Below are positions 52,849-53,588 of a stretch of 53,588 nt of DNA, in pieces. Source of the DNA: Prochlorococcus marinus str. MIT 9201. Its GTDB lineage: Bacteria > Cyanobacteriota > Cyanobacteriia > PCC-6307 > Cyanobiaceae. The position numbers and the translations under genes are program-made. Within the stretch, counting starts at the first letter, position 1, and each line of letters starts with the position of its first letter. The notes below the pieces were generated by a model, which was not told where the DNA came from, did no database searches, and worked only from the letters and a program-made list of their open reading frames with translations. Location of the stretch: contig NZ_JNAL01000011.1 of NCBI RefSeq assembly GCF_000759955.1, forward strand, positions 1 to 53,588, given 5' to 3'.

Positions 52849-53588
52849 TCAGTTAACTCCTATTAATTTTTGTCCATTTAGTCTTTGAAGCACTCTTGAA
52901 ATAATTAATTTTAGGGTAATTCTTTTTTCGTCAATAAGAAATGATTCAATAATACTGGGTTTTTGATTAGGCTTTGATAAAGAAATACTTTTTAATGAAC
53001 TTATATCCTCCTTTTCAAAAGAAAGCCAAAAGTTGCATGTATCCTTAATTTCACAATTTATTACCCAACATTTATCCCCTGCGATTGGTCTATTGGTGTT
53101 TCCGAGATTTATTTCGTTTATTTCTAATCCTCTTAGGTTAATTTCTTCTATTAAAGAGGGAATCAAATGATCATTGATAAATTCTTGGAAAGGTTTTTTC
53201 TCTACAGGGAGTTCTTTTTTTGGTTTGGAAATATTTTTAACGGGAATATTGTTTTCTTTTTTTAAATCAACATTAGGAGCAGACTTATTTTGAGATTTAA
53301 GATTATTTTCAGAGAGTGCGGCATTTTCTTTTTTTAAATCAACATTAGGAGCTGACTCATTTTGAGATTTAAGATTATTTTCAGCGGGTGCAGCATTTTC
53401 TTTTTTTAAATCAACATTAGGAGCAGACTTATTTTGAGATTTAAGATTATTTTCAGAGAGTGCAGCATTTTCTTTTTTTAAATCAACATTAGGAGCAGAC
53501 TCATTTTGAGATTTAAGATTATTTTCAGAGGGTGCAGCATTTTCTTTTTTTAAATCAACATTAGGAGCAGACTCATTTTGAGATTTAA
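52849..53588 (-). CDS. DUF2996 protein with 24-residue repeats (5' truncated by window)
   Basis: The frame stays open from the stop at 52849-52851 to the right edge, giving 245 visible residues; the start lies beyond the window. A TTG at 53166 is internal, not the start. N-terminal to it are at least four and a half copies of a 24-residue unit (about 53289-53588), a Lys/Pro linker (NISKPKKELPVEKKPFQEF), then the DUF2996 domain: IPSLIEEINLRGL, CWVINCEI, NFWLSFEKEDISS and ESFLIDEKRITLKLIISRVL with the ending QRLNGQKL. Upstream of acsF in the same direction. Function unknown. Confidence 0.85.
   Translation of the reverse strand, partial: KSQNESAPNVDLKKENAAPSENNLKSQNESAPNVDLKKENAALSENNLKSQNKSAPNVDLKKENAAPAENNLKSQNESAPNVDLKKENAALSENNLKSQNKSAPNVDLKKENNIPVKNISKPKKELPVEKKPFQEFINDHLIPSLIEEINLRGLEINEINLGNTNRPIAGDKCWVINCEIKDTCNFWLSFEKEDISSLKSISLSKPNQKPSIIESFLIDEKRITLKLIISRVLQRLNGQKLIGVN
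53266..53588 (-). repeat. 72-bp in-frame tandem repeat, about 4.5 copies
   Basis: The motif gagatttaag recurs at 53292, 53364, 53436, 53508 and 53580, a period of exactly 72 bp. It encodes LKSQNESAPNVDLKKENAAP followed by SENN, with small substitutions (Glu/Lys, Ser/Ala, Pro/Leu). The array runs past the right edge. Confidence 0.9.

Overview
The window is AT-rich, densely packed DNA that matches a high-light-adapted Prochlorococcus (marine picocyanobacterium). The taxon is inferred from gene content. Chlorophyll synthesis genes (chlH, and acsF for the oxygen-dependent ring cyclase) sit among many families restricted to cyanobacteria (DUF2862, DUF2949, DUF2996, DUF3038, DUF3303, DUF3318, DUF4335, CGLD27/Ycf36). 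Intergenic gaps are short, TTG starts are common, and many genes encode proteins under 80 residues. I see no prophage, insertion sequence, integrase or CRISPR array; this looks like ordinary streamlined chromosome.

Layout. 1-282: C-terminal end of an acidic 19-residue-repeat protein. 0.4-7.2 kb: glutathione peroxidase, purT, pepN and a metallo-beta-lactamase-fold protein. 7.2-11.6 kb: many short conserved proteins, a DCC thiol oxidoreductase, DUF3303, a GNAT acetyltransferase and peptidase E. 12.4-15 kb: a methylenetetrahydrofolate-reductase-like barrel protein, a renalase-like flavoprotein and a uridine-kinase-like P-loop protein. 15.2-17.6 kb: a helix-hairpin-helix protein with a Lys-Thr tract, rpsU, and a nucleobase/nucleoside salvage pair (phosphoribosyltransferase and nucleoside 2-deoxyribosyltransferase) behind two unknown genes. 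17.7-21.3 kb: small membrane or secreted proteins, an HNH nuclease, a TauE/SafE transporter and a probable non-coding RNA. 21.3-24.5 kb: a three-gene ABC-2 exporter and DUF2862. 24.9-27.5 kb: initiator tRNA-Met, asparaginase, CGLD27, rsfS and DUF3318. 27.6-41.5 kb: carB, an ABC exporter, an S4 protein, tpiA-folP, chlH, dapB and a UbiH-like hydroxylase. 41.5-43.4 kb: a cyanobacterial DUF2949-DUF3038-DUF4335 run. 43.5-52.8 kb: mfd, a TerC protein, fmt, the tldE-tldD protease pair and acsF. The right edge holds a DUF2996 protein with a 24-residue repeat.

How the genes connect. chlH and acsF are two committed steps of chlorophyll synthesis; carB, purT, folP and dapB are core biosynthesis; fmt and the initiator tRNA-Met serve translation initiation; rsfS and rpsU act on ribosomes. 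The salvage pair and the folate-reductase-like/flavoprotein pair are the least understood metabolic groups.

Most worth a second look: two genes whose conserved N-termini can only be reached from non-standard starts (ATT near 6369, ATA near 41724), each behind a good Shine-Dalgarno sequence; a minus-strand transcript candidate ending in a strong terminator at 20486-20512; several unlisted small membrane proteins; in-frame tandem repeats at both window edges; and an A17 tract placed like an UP element in front of initiator tRNA-Met. I found no large novel multi-gene system that I could defend from sequence alone.
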